From: Siccibacter turicensis LMG 23730
Lineage (GTDB): Bacteria; Pseudomonadota; Gammaproteobacteria; Enterobacterales; Enterobacteriaceae
Reading direction: 5' to 3'
Assembly (NCBI RefSeq): GCF_000463155.2
Contig: NZ_AWFZ01000042.1
Coordinates: forward strand, 138,281-202,280
DNA: 64,000 nucleotides
The position numbers and the translations under genes are program-made. Below the pieces are notes generated by a model, which made no database searches, was not told where the DNA came from, and saw nothing but the letters and a program-made list of their open reading frames with translations. This document shows positions 30,481-39,810 of the stretch, in pieces (positions within the stretch are counted from its first letter, which is position 1; each line of letters opens with the position of its first letter).

Positions 30481-31632
30481 GTGGCTGAAGATAGCGACCA
30501 GGAAAAGACAGAGGCCCCCACACCCCACCGACTAGACAAAGCGCGTGAGGATGGGCAGATCCCCCGATCCCGCGAATTGACCTCGCTGCTGATGCTGCTG
30601 GTGGGCGTGTCGATTCTCTGGATGGGCGGTGAGCCGCTGGGCCGCAAGCTGGCCGCGATGCTGGCCGCCGGGTTGCACTTTGATCACAGCATCATCAATG
30701 ACCCAAGCCTGATTGTCGGCCAGATTGGTGCGCTGCTTAAGCAGTCGCTGATAGCGCTGCTGCCGCTTATCGGCGGGCTGGTGCTGATGGCGCTTGCCGC
30801 CCCGATGCTGCTGGGCGGCCTGTTGTTCAGCGGCAAAGCGGTGGCGTTCAAGTTCAGCAAGCTCAACCCGCTGCCCGGTATCGCGCGCATGTTCTCGGCC
30901 CAGACCGGGGCCGAACTGTTGAAAGCGATACTGAAATCGGTGCTGGTCGGGTCGGTGACCGGATTCTACATCCTGCACAACTGGCCCGACATGCTGCGCC
31001 TGGTGAGTGAATCCCCGGTCGCCGCCCTGCGTAACGCCCTGAATATCGTGGCGCTGTGCGGGGTATTGATCGTGCTCGGCCTGATCCCGATGGTAGGCTT
31101 CGACGTCTTCTTCCAGATTTTCAGCCATATCAAAAAATTACGCATGACGCGGCAGGATATCCGCGACGAGCACAAACAGAACGAAGGCGACCCGCACGTT
31201 AAAGGCCGCATTCGCCAGCAGCAGCGCGCCGCCGCGCGTCGCCGCATGATGGCCGATGTGCCCAAAGCCGACGTTATCGTAACTAACCCGACGCACTACG
31301 CCGTCGCCCTGCGTTACGAAGAGAACAAAATGAGCGCCCCGAAAGTGGTGGCGAAAGGGGCGGGGCTGGTGGCCCTGCGCATTCGCGAAATCGGCACCGA
31401 GCACCGCATTCCGATGCTTGAGGCGCCACCGCTGGCCCGTGCGCTCTATCGCCACGCCGAGATCGGCCAGCAGATTCCGGGCACGCTGTACTCCGCGGTA
31501 GCCGAAGTGCTGGCCTGGGTCTGGCAGCTTAAGCGCTGGCGCGTCGCCGGTGGAACGCAACCGAAAAAACCTGCAAATCTTCCTGTGCCGCCGGCACTGG
31601 ACTTTATGAACGAGAAGGACACTGATGGCTAA
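30481..31632 (+). CDS. flhB: Flagellar export apparatus protein FlhB
   Basis: FlhB is the substrate-specificity switch of the flagellar type III export gate. The 383 residues include four membrane helices (about 30-210) and a cytoplasmic domain with the self-cleavage site NPTH at residues 270-273. The N-terminal TEAPTPHRLDKARE is highly conserved. The start is a GTG at 30481, as in E. coli, with only a weak ribosome-binding sequence. The last eight bases overlap flhA. In E. coli flhB directly follows cheZ with a short gap; here the fimbrial operon lies between them. Confidence 0.97.
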   Translation: MAEDSDQEKTEAPTPHRLDKAREDGQIPRSRELTSLLMLLVGVSILWMGGEPLGRKLAAMLAAGLHFDHSIINDPSLIVGQIGALLKQSLIALLPLIGGLVLMALAAPMLLGGLLFSGKAVAFKFSKLNPLPGIARMFSAQTGAELLKAILKSVLVGSVTGFYILHNWPDMLRLVSESPVAALRNALNIVALCGVLIVLGLIPMVGFDVFFQIFSHIKKLRMTRQDIRDEHKQNEGDPHVKGRIRQQQRAAARRRMMADVPKADVIVTNPTHYAVALRYEENKMSAPKVVAKGAGLVALRIREIGTEHRIPMLEAPPLARALYRHAEIGQQIPGTLYSAVAEVLAWVWQLKRWRVAGGTQPKKPANLPVPPALDFMNEKDTDG

Positions 31633-33706
31633 TCTGGCTGCAATGCTGCGCTTGCCTGGCAACATGAAATCGACCCAATGGCAGATCCTTGCCGGGCCGA
31701 TCCTCATCCTGTTGATTCTGTCGATGATGGTACTGCCGCTGCCGGCGTTCATCCTCGATCTGCTCTTCACCTTCAACATTGCGCTCTCCATCATGGTTCT
31801 GCTGGTGGCGATGTTTACCCAGCGTACGCTGGAGTTCGCCGCCTTCCCGACCATTCTGCTGTTCACCACGCTGTTGCGCCTGGCGCTGAACGTCGCCTCG
31901 ACCCGTATCATCCTGATGGAAGGGCATACCGGCGGCGCGGCGGCGGGGAAAGTGGTGGAAGCCTTCGGCCACTTCCTGGTCGGCGGCAATTTCGCCATCG
32001 GTATCGTGGTGTTCGTCATCCTCGTTATCATCAACTTCATGGTTATCACCAAGGGTGCCGGGCGTATCGCGGAAGTGGGCGCGCGCTTCGTGCTCGACGG
32101 GATGCCAGGCAAACAGATGGCGATCGATGCCGACCTTAACGCCGGGCTTATCGGCGAAGAGGAGGCCAAAAAGCGCCGTTCCGAAGTGACCCAGGAAGCG
32201 GACTTCTACGGCTCGATGGACGGTGCGAGTAAGTTCGTTCGCGGAGACGCCGTCGCCGGTATCCTGATTATGGTGATCAACGTCATCGGCGGCCTGCTGG
32301 TTGGCGTACTGCAACACGACATGGCCGTGGGCAACGCGGCGGAAAGCTATACGCTGCTGACAATCGGTGACGGCCTGGTTGCCCAGATCCCGGCGCTGGT
32401 GATCTCCACCGCGGCGGGCGTGATCGTGACCCGTGTTGCTACCGATCAGGACGTGGGCGAGCAGATGGTAACCCAGCTGTTCAGCAACCCGCGCGTAATG
32501 CTGCTCGCGGCGGCGGTACTGGGCCTGCTGGGCCTGGTCCCCGGTATGCCTAACTTTGTGTTCCTGCTATTTACCGGTGCGCTGCTGGGCCTTGCCTGGT
32601 GGATGCGCGGCCGCGAAATGAAAGCCCCGGAGCCGGTGGCGCAGATCAACAAAGCCCCGGAAACCAGCCAGGCGGTGGAAGCCACCTGGAACGATGTCCA
32701 GCTTGAAGATTCGCTGGGTATGGAAGTGGGCTATCGCCTGATCCCGATGGTAGATAACCAGCAGGACGGCGAGCTGCTGGGCCGTATCCGCAGTATCCGT
32801 AAGAAATTTGCTCAGGAGATGGGGTTCCTGCCGCCGGTGGTGCACATCCGTGACAACATGGATCTGCCGCCTGCGCGCTACCGTATTCTGATGAAAGGGG
32901 TGGAGATCGGCAGCGGAGAGGCCTATCCGGGCCGCTGGCTGGCGATAAACCCTGGCACCGCGGCGGGTACGCTGCCGGGCGAAGCAACGGTCGATCCGGC
33001 CTTTGGGCTGGCGGCGGTATGGATTGAGAGCGCGCTCAAAGAGCAGGCGCAGATCCAGGGCTTTACCGTGGTGGAAGCCAGCACCGTGGTGGCAACCCAC
33101 CTGAACCACCTCATTGGCCAGTTTGCGCCGGAGCTGTTTGGCCGTCAGGAGGCCCAGCAGCTGCTGGACCGCGTCACCCAGGAGATGCCGAAGCTGACCG
33201 AAGATCTGGTGCCGGGCGTGCTGACCCTCACCACGCTGCACAAGGTGCTGCAAAACCTGCTGTCGGAGAAAGTGCCAATCCGCGACATGCGTACCATTCT
33301 GGAAACCCTGGCCGAGCACGCTCCGCTGCAGAGCGACCCGTACGAGCTGACCACCGTGGTGCGCGTGGCGCTGGGCCGCGCCATCACCCAGCAGTGGTTC
33401 CCGGGCAATGGCGAAGTGCAGGTGATCGGTCTCGATACCGCGCTGGAACGTCTGCTGCTGCAGGCCCTGCAGGGCGGTGGTGGTCTGGAGCCGGGCCTTG
33501 CGGATCGCCTGCTTGAGCAGGCCCAGCAGGCGCTGAGCCGTCAGGAGATGCTGGGCGCGCCGCCGGTGCTGCTGGTCAACCACGCGCTGCGTCCGCTGCT
33601 GGCCCGCTTCCTGCGCCGCAGCCTGCCGCAGCTGGTGGTGCTCTCCAATCTGGAGCTGTCCGACAACCGCAGCATCCGCATGACTGCGACCATCGGAGGT
33701 CAGTGA
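31625..33706 (+). CDS. flhA: Flagellar export apparatus protein FlhA
   Basis: FlhA forms the nonameric ring of the export gate and docks export chaperones. The 693 residues compare with 692 in E. coli. The N-terminal half has eight membrane segments and the conserved FHIPEP-family signature around RIAEVGARFVLDGMPGKQMAIDADLNAG. The cytoplasmic C-terminal half begins near residue 350. It overlaps flhB at its start, and its stop overlaps the flhE start (TGATG), so the three genes are translationally linked. Confidence 0.97.
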   Translation: MANLAAMLRLPGNMKSTQWQILAGPILILLILSMMVLPLPAFILDLLFTFNIALSIMVLLVAMFTQRTLEFAAFPTILLFTTLLRLALNVASTRIILMEGHTGGAAAGKVVEAFGHFLVGGNFAIGIVVFVILVIINFMVITKGAGRIAEVGARFVLDGMPGKQMAIDADLNAGLIGEEEAKKRRSEVTQEADFYGSMDGASKFVRGDAVAGILIMVINVIGGLLVGVLQHDMAVGNAAESYTLLTIGDGLVAQIPALVISTAAGVIVTRVATDQDVGEQMVTQLFSNPRVMLLAAAVLGLLGLVPGMPNFVFLLFTGALLGLAWWMRGREMKAPEPVAQINKAPETSQAVEATWNDVQLEDSLGMEVGYRLIPMVDNQQDGELLGRIRSIRKKFAQEMGFLPPVVHIRDNMDLPPARYRILMKGVEIGSGEAYPGRWLAINPGTAAGTLPGEATVDPAFGLAAVWIESALKEQAQIQGFTVVEASTVVATHLNHLIGQFAPELFGRQEAQQLLDRVTQEMPKLTEDLVPGVLTLTTLHKVLQNLLSEKVPIRDMRTILETLAEHAPLQSDPYELTTVVRVALGRAITQQWFPGNGEVQVIGLDTALERLLLQALQGGGGLEPGLADRLLEQAQQALSRQEMLGAPPVLLVNHALRPLLARFLRRSLPQLVVLSNLELSDNRSIRMTATIGGQ

Positions 33707-34098
33707 TGCGCGCCTGGCTGATGCTGCTCTGGCTGCCGTTTGCCGCGCTCGCCGCTGGCGAAGGGGCATGGGAAGCCAGCACTGGCGGCACCACCCTGAC
33801 CTGGCGCGGCGTGGTAGCGTCTTCCTCGCCGCTGGCGCCCACCGACAATCCGGTGGGAGTGATAAACCTGGTGGTGTGGCGCTATGAGCTGAACGGCCCG
33901 ACGCCCGCCGGGCTGCTGGTGCGGCTCTGCTCCCTGAGCCGCTGCGTACCCATCGAGGGCGGGCAGGGCACCACGCGCGGGCTGACCGGCGTTCCGGCCA
34001 ACGAGCCGCTGCGCTTCGTCTGGGAAGTGCCCGGCGGCGGTAAGCTGTTCCCGATGATGCGGGTCCAGTCCAGCCAGGTGATTGTGAACTACAAGTAA
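33706..34098 (+). CDS. flhE: Flagellar protein FlhE
   Basis: FlhE is a small periplasmic protein of enterobacterial flagella, reported to act as a plug or chaperone that prevents proton leakage through the export gate. The 130 residues have a signal peptide of about 17 residues (ending ALA, then AGEGAW) and the conserved C-terminal PLRFVWEVPGGGKLFP and VIVNYK. A Cys pair (RLCSLSRCV) is present. I chose the ATG at 33706 with GGAGGT five bases upstream; a GTG one codon earlier is possible. A terminator follows. Confidence 0.93.
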   Translation: MRAWLMLLWLPFAALAAGEGAWEASTGGTTLTWRGVVASSSPLAPTDNPVGVINLVVWRYELNGPTPAGLLVRLCSLSRCVPIEGGQGTTRGLTGVPANEPLRFVWEVPGGGKLFPMMRVQSSQVIVNYK

Positions 34099-34104
34099 CC
34101 CCGA

Positions 34105-34131
34105 GGGCTGCCACGCGCAGCCCCTTTTTTT
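34105..34131 (+). terminator. Terminator of flhBAE
   Basis: GGGCTGC and GCAGCCC form a 7-bp stem around a 5-base loop, followed by C and seven T, just after the flhE stop. Confidence 0.9.
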
Positions 34132-34192
34132 GCCTCGATTTTCACTCCGCTTTACGCGCCGCTTCGCAAAAACAATACGTTCTTTTGAACAT

Positions 34193-34211
34193 CCCGAAAC
34201 ACTGTTTTATA
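34193..34211 (+). promoter_or_regulatory. Probable KdgR operator upstream of the rhiT-like gene
   Basis: The core GAAACACTGTTTTAT is close to the KdgR consensus (TGAAACA-N-TGTTTCA). It lies about 180 bases before the transporter gene. KdgR represses pectin and rhamnogalacturonan catabolism genes, including rhiTN, in Dickeya and relatives, which fits the downstream genes. kdgR is not in this window. Confidence 0.6.
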
Positions 34212-34243
34212 AATCGGTGACACGGATGGCGACGCTCTTTGCA

Positions 34244-34276
34244 TTTTTGCCAGCTTCGTCTGTAGGGTGGCAAAAA
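34244..34276 (+). promoter_or_regulatory. Nine-base inverted repeat upstream of the rhiT-like gene
   Basis: TTTTTGCCA (34244-34252) and TGGCAAAAA (34268-34276) are a perfect inverted repeat with a 15-base spacer. Spacing and symmetry suit either an operator or an RNA hairpin in the leader. I do not recognise the binding protein. Confidence 0.45.
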
Positions 34277-34387
34277 CAGAAAGGTTTCCCAACCCCCATG
34301 CTTTTACTTTAGCCGTAACAGGTTCCCTGACGCCCACCGGGCGGCCTTGCCGGGGATCTCCCATAAGAACAAACAGGGTTAACGGCA

Positions 34388-35974
34388 ATGAAAACACGTA
34401 AAATTGGACTTGCGAACTACCTCGCCTACGGCTCCGGGGATTTTCTCGGGGCAGGGACTACCGCCCTGACCGCGGCCTGGCTGCTCTATTTTTATACGAC
34501 CTTCTGCGGACTCTCGCCCATTCAGGCGACCTTCATCTTTGCCGCCGCGCGCGTGCTGGATGCCGTGGTCAGCCCGCTGATGGGCTTTCTGACCGACAAC
34601 TTCGGCACAACCTGGTTTGGCCGTCGTTTCGGGCGGCGTAAATTCTTTATCCTGCTCGGCATTCCCTGCGTCTTCAGCTACTCGCTGATGTGGGTCGGGG
34701 ACATGGGCTTCTGGTACTACCTGCTGACCTATCTGCTGTTCGATATCGTCTACACCATGATTCTGGTGCCTTACGAAACGCTGGTCCCGGAAATGACCGA
34801 TGACTTCAAGCAGAAAACCAAGTTCTCGGGCGCGCGCATTTCCATGGCGCAGATGTCAGCCATCCTCGCCTCGTTCCTGCCAGGCGTGCTGCTCACCCAC
34901 TTCGGGAAGGACAACGCCGTCTCCTTCTTCTATGCAAGCCTGGTCTTCTCGGTGCTGTGCGCCCTGATGCTGACCTTCGTCTGGTTCTTTACCTGGGAGC
35001 GCCCGCGTGCCGAGTGGTCGGAAGCGGCCCTGCGCGCGGAAGAGGAGAAAAAGAGCCTGACGTTCGGCCAGAGCATGAACCGGCTGTTCATAGAGCTGAG
35101 CTCGACGCTGCGGATTAAAATTTTCCGTCAGCATCTCGGCATGTACCTCGGGGGCTATATCGCCCAGGACGTGTTTAACGCGGTGTTCACCTACTACGTG
35201 GTGTTTGTGCTGATGCAGGAAGCGGCGATGGCCTCCAACCTGCTGGGCACCATGGCGATTTTCCAGTTTATCGCCGTTATCGCCATGATCCCGCTGTGCA
35301 TCCGCTTTGGGCCTGCGCCCTCCTACCGCATGGTGGTGGTGCTGTTCGGCCTCAGCTCGCTCTCCTACGCCATGCTCTATTACGCCGGGCTGAGCGACGT
35401 TTACTCTCTGCTGTTGCTGGTATCCGCCATCGCCGGTCTGGGTCGCGGCGGCATCAACTACGTGCCGTGGAATACCTACACCTACATCGCCGATGTGGAT
35501 GAAGTGATCACCGGGCAGCGCCGGGAAGGCATTTTCGCCGGCATCATGACCCTGACCCGCAAAGCCTCCCAGGCCGGGGCGGTGATGCTGGTTGGCATCG
35601 TGATGCAGATGTCCGGCTTTGTCTCCGGGCAGGCTACCCAGCCGCCGGCGGTCAGCCACACCATTCTGATGATCCTGAGCGTGGGCACCCTGATTGTGCT
35701 GGCCTGCGGCTTCCTGGTCTCGCTGCGCTTTAAGCTCAACCTGAAAACCCACAGCGTGCTGCGCGAAGAGACGCTGAAAATGCGCGCCACCGACCGGGTG
35801 GTACCGGAGTCGGCGAGTGCGGAAAACCGCGCCACGGTTGAGATGCTGGCCGGGATCCCGTTCGAGAACCTGTGGGGCAACAACAACATCGGCTATCTGA
35901 ACCGCAACAAACCGGCCGCGCCCGCCCTGAAAGGGACGACACCCGAATTCGACACGACACAGAGGTTAAGTTAA
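34388..35974 (+). CDS. rhiT: Sugar-cation symporter, rhamnogalacturonide transporter (RhiT-like)
   Basis: This 528-residue inner-membrane protein has 12 predicted helices and belongs to the glycoside-pentoside-hexuronide (GPH) family of the major facilitator superfamily. It resembles RhiT, which imports unsaturated rhamnogalacturonides. Visible features are GSGDFLGAGTTALTAAW at the N-terminus, FGRRFGRRKFF after the second helix, RISMAQMSA and GQRREGIFAG. A long hydrophilic tail (from about residue 455) is characteristic of this subgroup. A one-base overlap (TAATG) couples it to the glycoside hydrolase gene. Function is inferred from family and neighbour. Confidence 0.78.
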   Translation: MKTRKIGLANYLAYGSGDFLGAGTTALTAAWLLYFYTTFCGLSPIQATFIFAAARVLDAVVSPLMGFLTDNFGTTWFGRRFGRRKFFILLGIPCVFSYSLMWVGDMGFWYYLLTYLLFDIVYTMILVPYETLVPEMTDDFKQKTKFSGARISMAQMSAILASFLPGVLLTHFGKDNAVSFFYASLVFSVLCALMLTFVWFFTWERPRAEWSEAALRAEEEKKSLTFGQSMNRLFIELSSTLRIKIFRQHLGMYLGGYIAQDVFNAVFTYYVVFVLMQEAAMASNLLGTMAIFQFIAVIAMIPLCIRFGPAPSYRMVVVLFGLSSLSYAMLYYAGLSDVYSLLLLVSAIAGLGRGGINYVPWNTYTYIADVDEVITGQRREGIFAGIMTLTRKASQAGAVMLVGIVMQMSGFVSGQATQPPAVSHTILMILSVGTLIVLACGFLVSLRFKLNLKTHSVLREETLKMRATDRVVPESASAENRATVEMLAGIPFENLWGNNNIGYLNRNKPAAPALKGTTPEFDTTQRLS

Positions 35975-37113
35975 TGATTGTTTACCCTGTCAAACACAGC
36001 CCGTTACTGCGCCAGCCTGAGCGTTTTATCGCCCGCGATGAGCTGAAGAACCTGATCCACAAGCTCACCGACAATCTGGTCAACATTAAGGATGAAACCG
36101 GCGCCTTCCTGCTGCGCCTGGACGATGGCCGGGTGATTGATACCAAAGGCTGGGCGGGCTGGGAGTGGACCCACGGCGTGGGCCTGTACGGCATGTACCA
36201 GTACTGGCGGCAGACCGGCGACACCCAGATGCGTGACATCATCGACGGCTGGTTTGCCGATCGCTTTGCCGAGGGGGCCACCACCAAAAACGTCAATACC
36301 ATGGCGCCGTTCCTGACCCTGGCCTGGCGCTACGAAGAGACCCGCAACCCCGCCTGGCTGCCGTGGCTGGAGAGCTGGGCAGAGTGGGCGATGTATGAGA
36401 TGCCGCGCACCGAGTGGGGCGGCATGCAGCACATCACCCTGGCGGAAGAGAACCATCAACAGATGTGGGACGACACGCTGATGATGACGGTGCTGCCGCT
36501 GGCGAAAATCGGCAGGCTTCTGGGGCGGCAGGAGTACGTCGATGAAGCGGTGTACCAGTTCCTGCTGCACGTCCAGAACCTGATGGATCGGCAAACCGGG
36601 CTGTGGTTCCACGGCTGGAGCTACGAGGGCAACCACAATTTCGCCAACGCCCGCTGGGCGCGGGGCAACAGCTGGCTGACCATTGTAATTCCTGACTTCC
36701 TGGAGGTGGTGGACCTGCCGGAGCGCGATCCGGTGCGGCGCTACCTGATTCAGGTGCTCGAAAATCAGGTGGCCGCGCTGGAGAAATGTCAGGATGAGAG
36801 CGGGCTGTGGCACACGCTGCTCGACGACCCCACCTCCTACCTTGAAGCATCGGCCACCGCCGGGTTTGCCACCGGCATCCTGAAAGCGGTGCGCAAGCGC
36901 TATATCGATAAGCGCTATGCCGCGGTAGCGGAAAAGGCGGTGCGGGGCATTGTCGCCAACATCTCTGATGACGGCGAACTGCTGCAGACCTCCTTCGGCA
37001 CTGGCATGGGCCACGATCTGGCGTTCTACCGCCAGATACCGCTCACCTCGATGCCGTACGGTCAGGCGATGGCTATCCTGTGTCTGGCGGAGTATCTGCG
37101 CACCTATCTCTGA
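35974..37113 (+). CDS. rhiN: Unsaturated rhamnogalacturonyl hydrolase, glycoside hydrolase family 105 (RhiN-like)
   Basis: GH105 enzymes remove the unsaturated galacturonyl residue from rhamnogalacturonan-lyase products by hydrating its double bond. The 379 residues form an (alpha/alpha)6 barrel, with KGWAGWEWTHGVGLYGMYQYW near 58-78 and HQQMWDDTLMMTVLP near 161-175. One of Asp166/Asp167 is the likely catalytic acid by analogy with YteR. No signal peptide is present, so it acts in the cytoplasm on imported oligosaccharides. The ATG at 35974 overlaps the transporter stop and is preceded by AGAGG. Confidence 0.85.
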   Translation: MIVYPVKHSPLLRQPERFIARDELKNLIHKLTDNLVNIKDETGAFLLRLDDGRVIDTKGWAGWEWTHGVGLYGMYQYWRQTGDTQMRDIIDGWFADRFAEGATTKNVNTMAPFLTLAWRYEETRNPAWLPWLESWAEWAMYEMPRTEWGGMQHITLAEENHQQMWDDTLMMTVLPLAKIGRLLGRQEYVDEAVYQFLLHVQNLMDRQTGLWFHGWSYEGNHNFANARWARGNSWLTIVIPDFLEVVDLPERDPVRRYLIQVLENQVAALEKCQDESGLWHTLLDDPTSYLEASATAGFATGILKAVRKRYIDKRYAAVAEKAVRGIVANISDDGELLQTSFGTGMGHDLAFYRQIPLTSMPYGQAMAILCLAEYLRTYL

Positions 37114-37131
37114 CCCCGGCGCGCGGCCATA

Positions 37132-37164
37132 AAAAAAGCCTGAACGGTATGTTCAGGCTTTTTT
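37132..37164. terminator. Bidirectional terminator between rhiN-like gene and argS
   Basis: AAAAAAGCCTGAAC and GTTCAGGCTTTTTT form a 14-bp perfect stem with a 5-base loop, flanked by A and T runs. It serves both converging genes. Confidence 0.93.
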
Positions 37165-37182
37165 GTGCCGCAGGCGCGCGAA

Positions 37183-38919
37183 TTACATGCGCTCGACGGT
37201 TTTGATCCCCAGGGTATCCAGACCCAGCTTCAGGGTTTTGGCGGTCAGTTGGGCCAGCTTCAGGCGGCTCTGACGTACCGCATCGCTCTCCGCGGAGAGG
37301 ATAGGGCAGTGCTCGTAGAAGCCGGAGAACAGGCCTGCCACGTCGTAGAGGTAGGCACACATCACGTGCGGTGTACCTTCGCGCGCTACCGTGGTCAGCG
37401 TCTCTTCGAACTGCAGCAGGCGCGCAGCCAGCGCGGCTTCACGATCGTCGGTGATGGTCACCGGCGCGGTGAGGGCGCTGTTTTCGTCGATACCGGCTTT
37501 GCGGAACACGGAGAGCACGCGGGTGTACGCATACTGCATGTACGGCGCGGTGTTACCCTCGAACGCCAGCATGTTGTCCCAGTCAAACACGTAATCGGTG
37601 GTACGGCTCTTCGACAGGTCGGCATATTTCACCGCGCCAATGCCCACCGCGTCGGCCAGCTTCTCCAGCTCGTCCGCCGGCATGTCCGGGTTCTTCTCGC
37701 CCACCAGACGACGCGCGCGTTCCATCGCCTCGTCCAGCAGTTCGGTCAGCTTGATGGTGCCGCCCGCGCGGGTTTTGAACGGCTTGCCGTCTTTGCCCAG
37801 CATCATGCCGAACATGTGGTGCTCCAGCGGCACGGATTCCGGCACGTAGCCTGCTTTACGCACGATGGTCCAGGCCTGCATCAGGTGCTGATGCTGACGG
37901 GAGTCGATGTAGTAGATCACGCGGTCGGCATGCAGGGTTTCGTAACGATATTTCGCACAGGCGATATCGGTGGTGGTGTAGAGGTAGCCGCCATCCTTCT
38001 TCTGGATGATGACGCCCATCGGCTCACCTTCTTTATTTTTGTACTCGTCGAGGAACACCACGGTGGCGCCTTCGCTCTCGGTCGCCAGCCCTTTGGCTTT
38101 GAGATCGGCCACGATGCCCGGCAGCATCGGGTTATAGAGGCTCTCGCCCATCACGTCGTCGCGGGTCAGGGTGACGTTCATGCGCTCGTAGGTAAGCTGG
38201 TTCTGGGTCATGGTGATATCGACCAGCTTGCGCCACATCTGACGGCAGTACTCATCGCCGCCCTGCAGTTTCACCACGTAGGCGCGGGCGCGCTCGGCGA
38301 ACGCTGCGTCTTCGTCGTAGTGCTTCTTGGCTTCACGATAGAAGTTTTCGAGGTCGGCCAGCGCCATGTCGCCGGCGTTTTCGTTCTGCTGCTTCTCAAG
38401 GAACGCGATCAGCATCCCGAACTGGGTGCCCCAGTCGCCAACGTGGTTCGCGCGGATCACGTTATGCCCCAGGAACTCCAGGGTACGCACCGCGGCGTCG
38501 CCGATAATGGTGGAGCGCACGTGGCCAACGTGCATCTCTTTCGCCACGTTTGGCGCCGAGTAGTCCACTACCACGGTCTGCGGCTGCGCGACTTTCGCCA
38601 CGCCAGCGCGCTCGGAGGCAGCCGCTTCATCCACGCGCTGGGCGAGGAACACCGGATCGAGGAAGATGTTGATGAAGCCCGGACCGGCGATTTCCACTTT
38701 TGCGGCGATGCCGGTGAGATCGAGGCTGGCAATGACCTGCTCAGCTAACTGTCGCGGCGGCATGCCCAGTTTTTTCGCCACCGCCATTACACCATTGGCC
38801 TGGTAGTCACCAAACTGCGCTTTTGCTGACTGACGAACCTGCGGCTCGCAATCCGCAGGCGCGCCTGCGGCAATCAGTGCCTGACTGACTTTATCTGAGA
38901 GAAGTGCCTGAATATTCAC
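37183..38919 (-). CDS. argS: Arginyl-tRNA synthetase
   Basis: ArgS charges tRNA-Arg and is a class I synthetase. The 578 residues compare with 577 in E. coli. The N-terminal tRNA-recognition domain is followed by the HIGH-like motif HVGH ([17 protein letters not shown], about residues 121-137). The KMSK region is atypical as in other ArgRS of this type, and the protein ends with the DALR anticodon-binding domain (C-terminus [12 protein letters not shown]). The start is a GTG at 38919, as in E. coli. It diverges from yecM. Confidence 0.97.
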   Translation of the reverse strand: MNIQALLSDKVSQALIAAGAPADCEPQVRQSAKAQFGDYQANGVMAVAKKLGMPPRQLAEQVIASLDLTGIAAKVEIAGPGFINIFLDPVFLAQRVDEAAASERAGVAKVAQPQTVVVDYSAPNVAKEMHVGHVRSTIIGDAAVRTLEFLGHNVIRANHVGDWGTQFGMLIAFLEKQQNENAGDMALADLENFYREAKKHYDEDAAFAERARAYVVKLQGGDEYCRQMWRKLVDITMTQNQLTYERMNVTLTRDDVMGESLYNPMLPGIVADLKAKGLATESEGATVVFLDEYKNKEGEPMGVIIQKKDGGYLYTTTDIACAKYRYETLHADRVIYYIDSRQHQHLMQAWTIVRKAGYVPESVPLEHHMFGMMLGKDGKPFKTRAGGTIKLTELLDEAMERARRLVGEKNPDMPADELEKLADAVGIGAVKYADLSKSRTTDYVFDWDNMLAFEGNTAPYMQYAYTRVLSVFRKAGIDENSALTAPVTITDDREAALAARLLQFEETLTTVAREGTPHVMCAYLYDVAGLFSGFYEHCPILSAESDAVRQSRLKLAQLTAKTLKLGLDTLGIKTVERM

Positions 38920-39113
38920 CGGGATACCTTACCGTAAAAAGGCAGCACAACAGGGGTGCCGCATGATGCATTTGAAAAACCAGGGGCGGGATTATACTGC
39001 ATTTGATGAGTGGCGTCAGCATTGCGCAGCGCAAGCTGCCGGCCCGTTTTGGGGTTTTTAACCCTGCCGCAACAGGGTAGAGTAGCGGTTTTGCGAACTT
39101 GCCGAGGAACGCC

Positions 39114-39677
39114 ATGACCCACTGGCACACCGTTGACGACCTGCACGACCTCCACGCCGATCTCCCACGCTTTGAGCACGCCCTGACCGGACTCGCCGCG
39201 CGACTGGGGCTCGACATCGCGCCGCTGGACGCGGACCACATCTCGCTGCGCTGCCATCAGAACACCACCGCCGAGCGCTGGCGCCGGGGGCTTGAGCAGT
39301 GCGGGGAGCTGCTGTCGGAAAATATCATCAACGGGCGTCCCATCTGCCTGTTTCGCCTGCGCGAGCCTGTCGCCGTGGCCCACTGGCGCTTCAATGTGGT
39401 TGAGCTGCCGTGGCCCGGCGAGAAGCGCTATCCGCACGAAGGCTGGGAGCATATCGAAATCGTGCTGCCGGGCGAGCCTGACACCCTCAACGCCCGCGCC
39501 GTGGCGCTGCTCTCCGATGAGGGTCTCAGCCAGCCGGGTATTTCAGTGAAAACCAGCTCGCCGCGCGGCGAAAAAGAGCGGCTGCCTAACCCGACGCTGG
39601 CGGTCTCCGATGGTGTGGTGACGATCAAATTCCACCCCTGGTCGATAGAAGCCATCGTGGCAAGCGAGCAGGCGTAG
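39114..39677 (+). CDS. yecM: YecM, VOC-like protein of unknown function
   Basis: The 187-residue cytoplasmic protein matches E. coli YecM, for example ADHISLRCHQNTTAERWRRG and the shared PWPGEKRYPHEGWEHIE. YecM has a fold related to glyoxalase/isomerase enzymes and probably binds metal through His and Glu residues, but its reaction is not known. The ATG at 39114 follows GAGGAA; an in-frame TTG at 39099 would lie before that ribosome-binding site. It is divergent from argS, as in E. coli. Confidence 0.93.
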   Translation: MTHWHTVDDLHDLHADLPRFEHALTGLAARLGLDIAPLDADHISLRCHQNTTAERWRRGLEQCGELLSENIINGRPICLFRLREPVAVAHWRFNVVELPWPGEKRYPHEGWEHIEIVLPGEPDTLNARAVALLSDEGLSQPGISVKTSSPRGEKERLPNPTLAVSDGVVTIKFHPWSIEAIVASEQA

Positions 39678-39695
39678 CTGCGCAGGTCGCATCGC

Positions 39696-39726
39696 GGGCC
39701 GTCCGGTTAGCCGGTCGGCCCTTTTT
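39696..39726 (+). terminator. Terminator after yecM
   Basis: GGGCCGTCCGG and CCGGTCGGCCC pair over 11 positions with one T-T mismatch around TTAG, followed by TTTTTATT. It lies 18 bases after the yecM stop. Confidence 0.85.
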
Positions 39727-39810
39727 ATTGTCTATAGTCATAGGGGAATACCGTTCGTTCGCGCACAGTAAGTCGAGTTAAGCCTGCTTTCGACCCGATG
39801 GGAGAGACCA

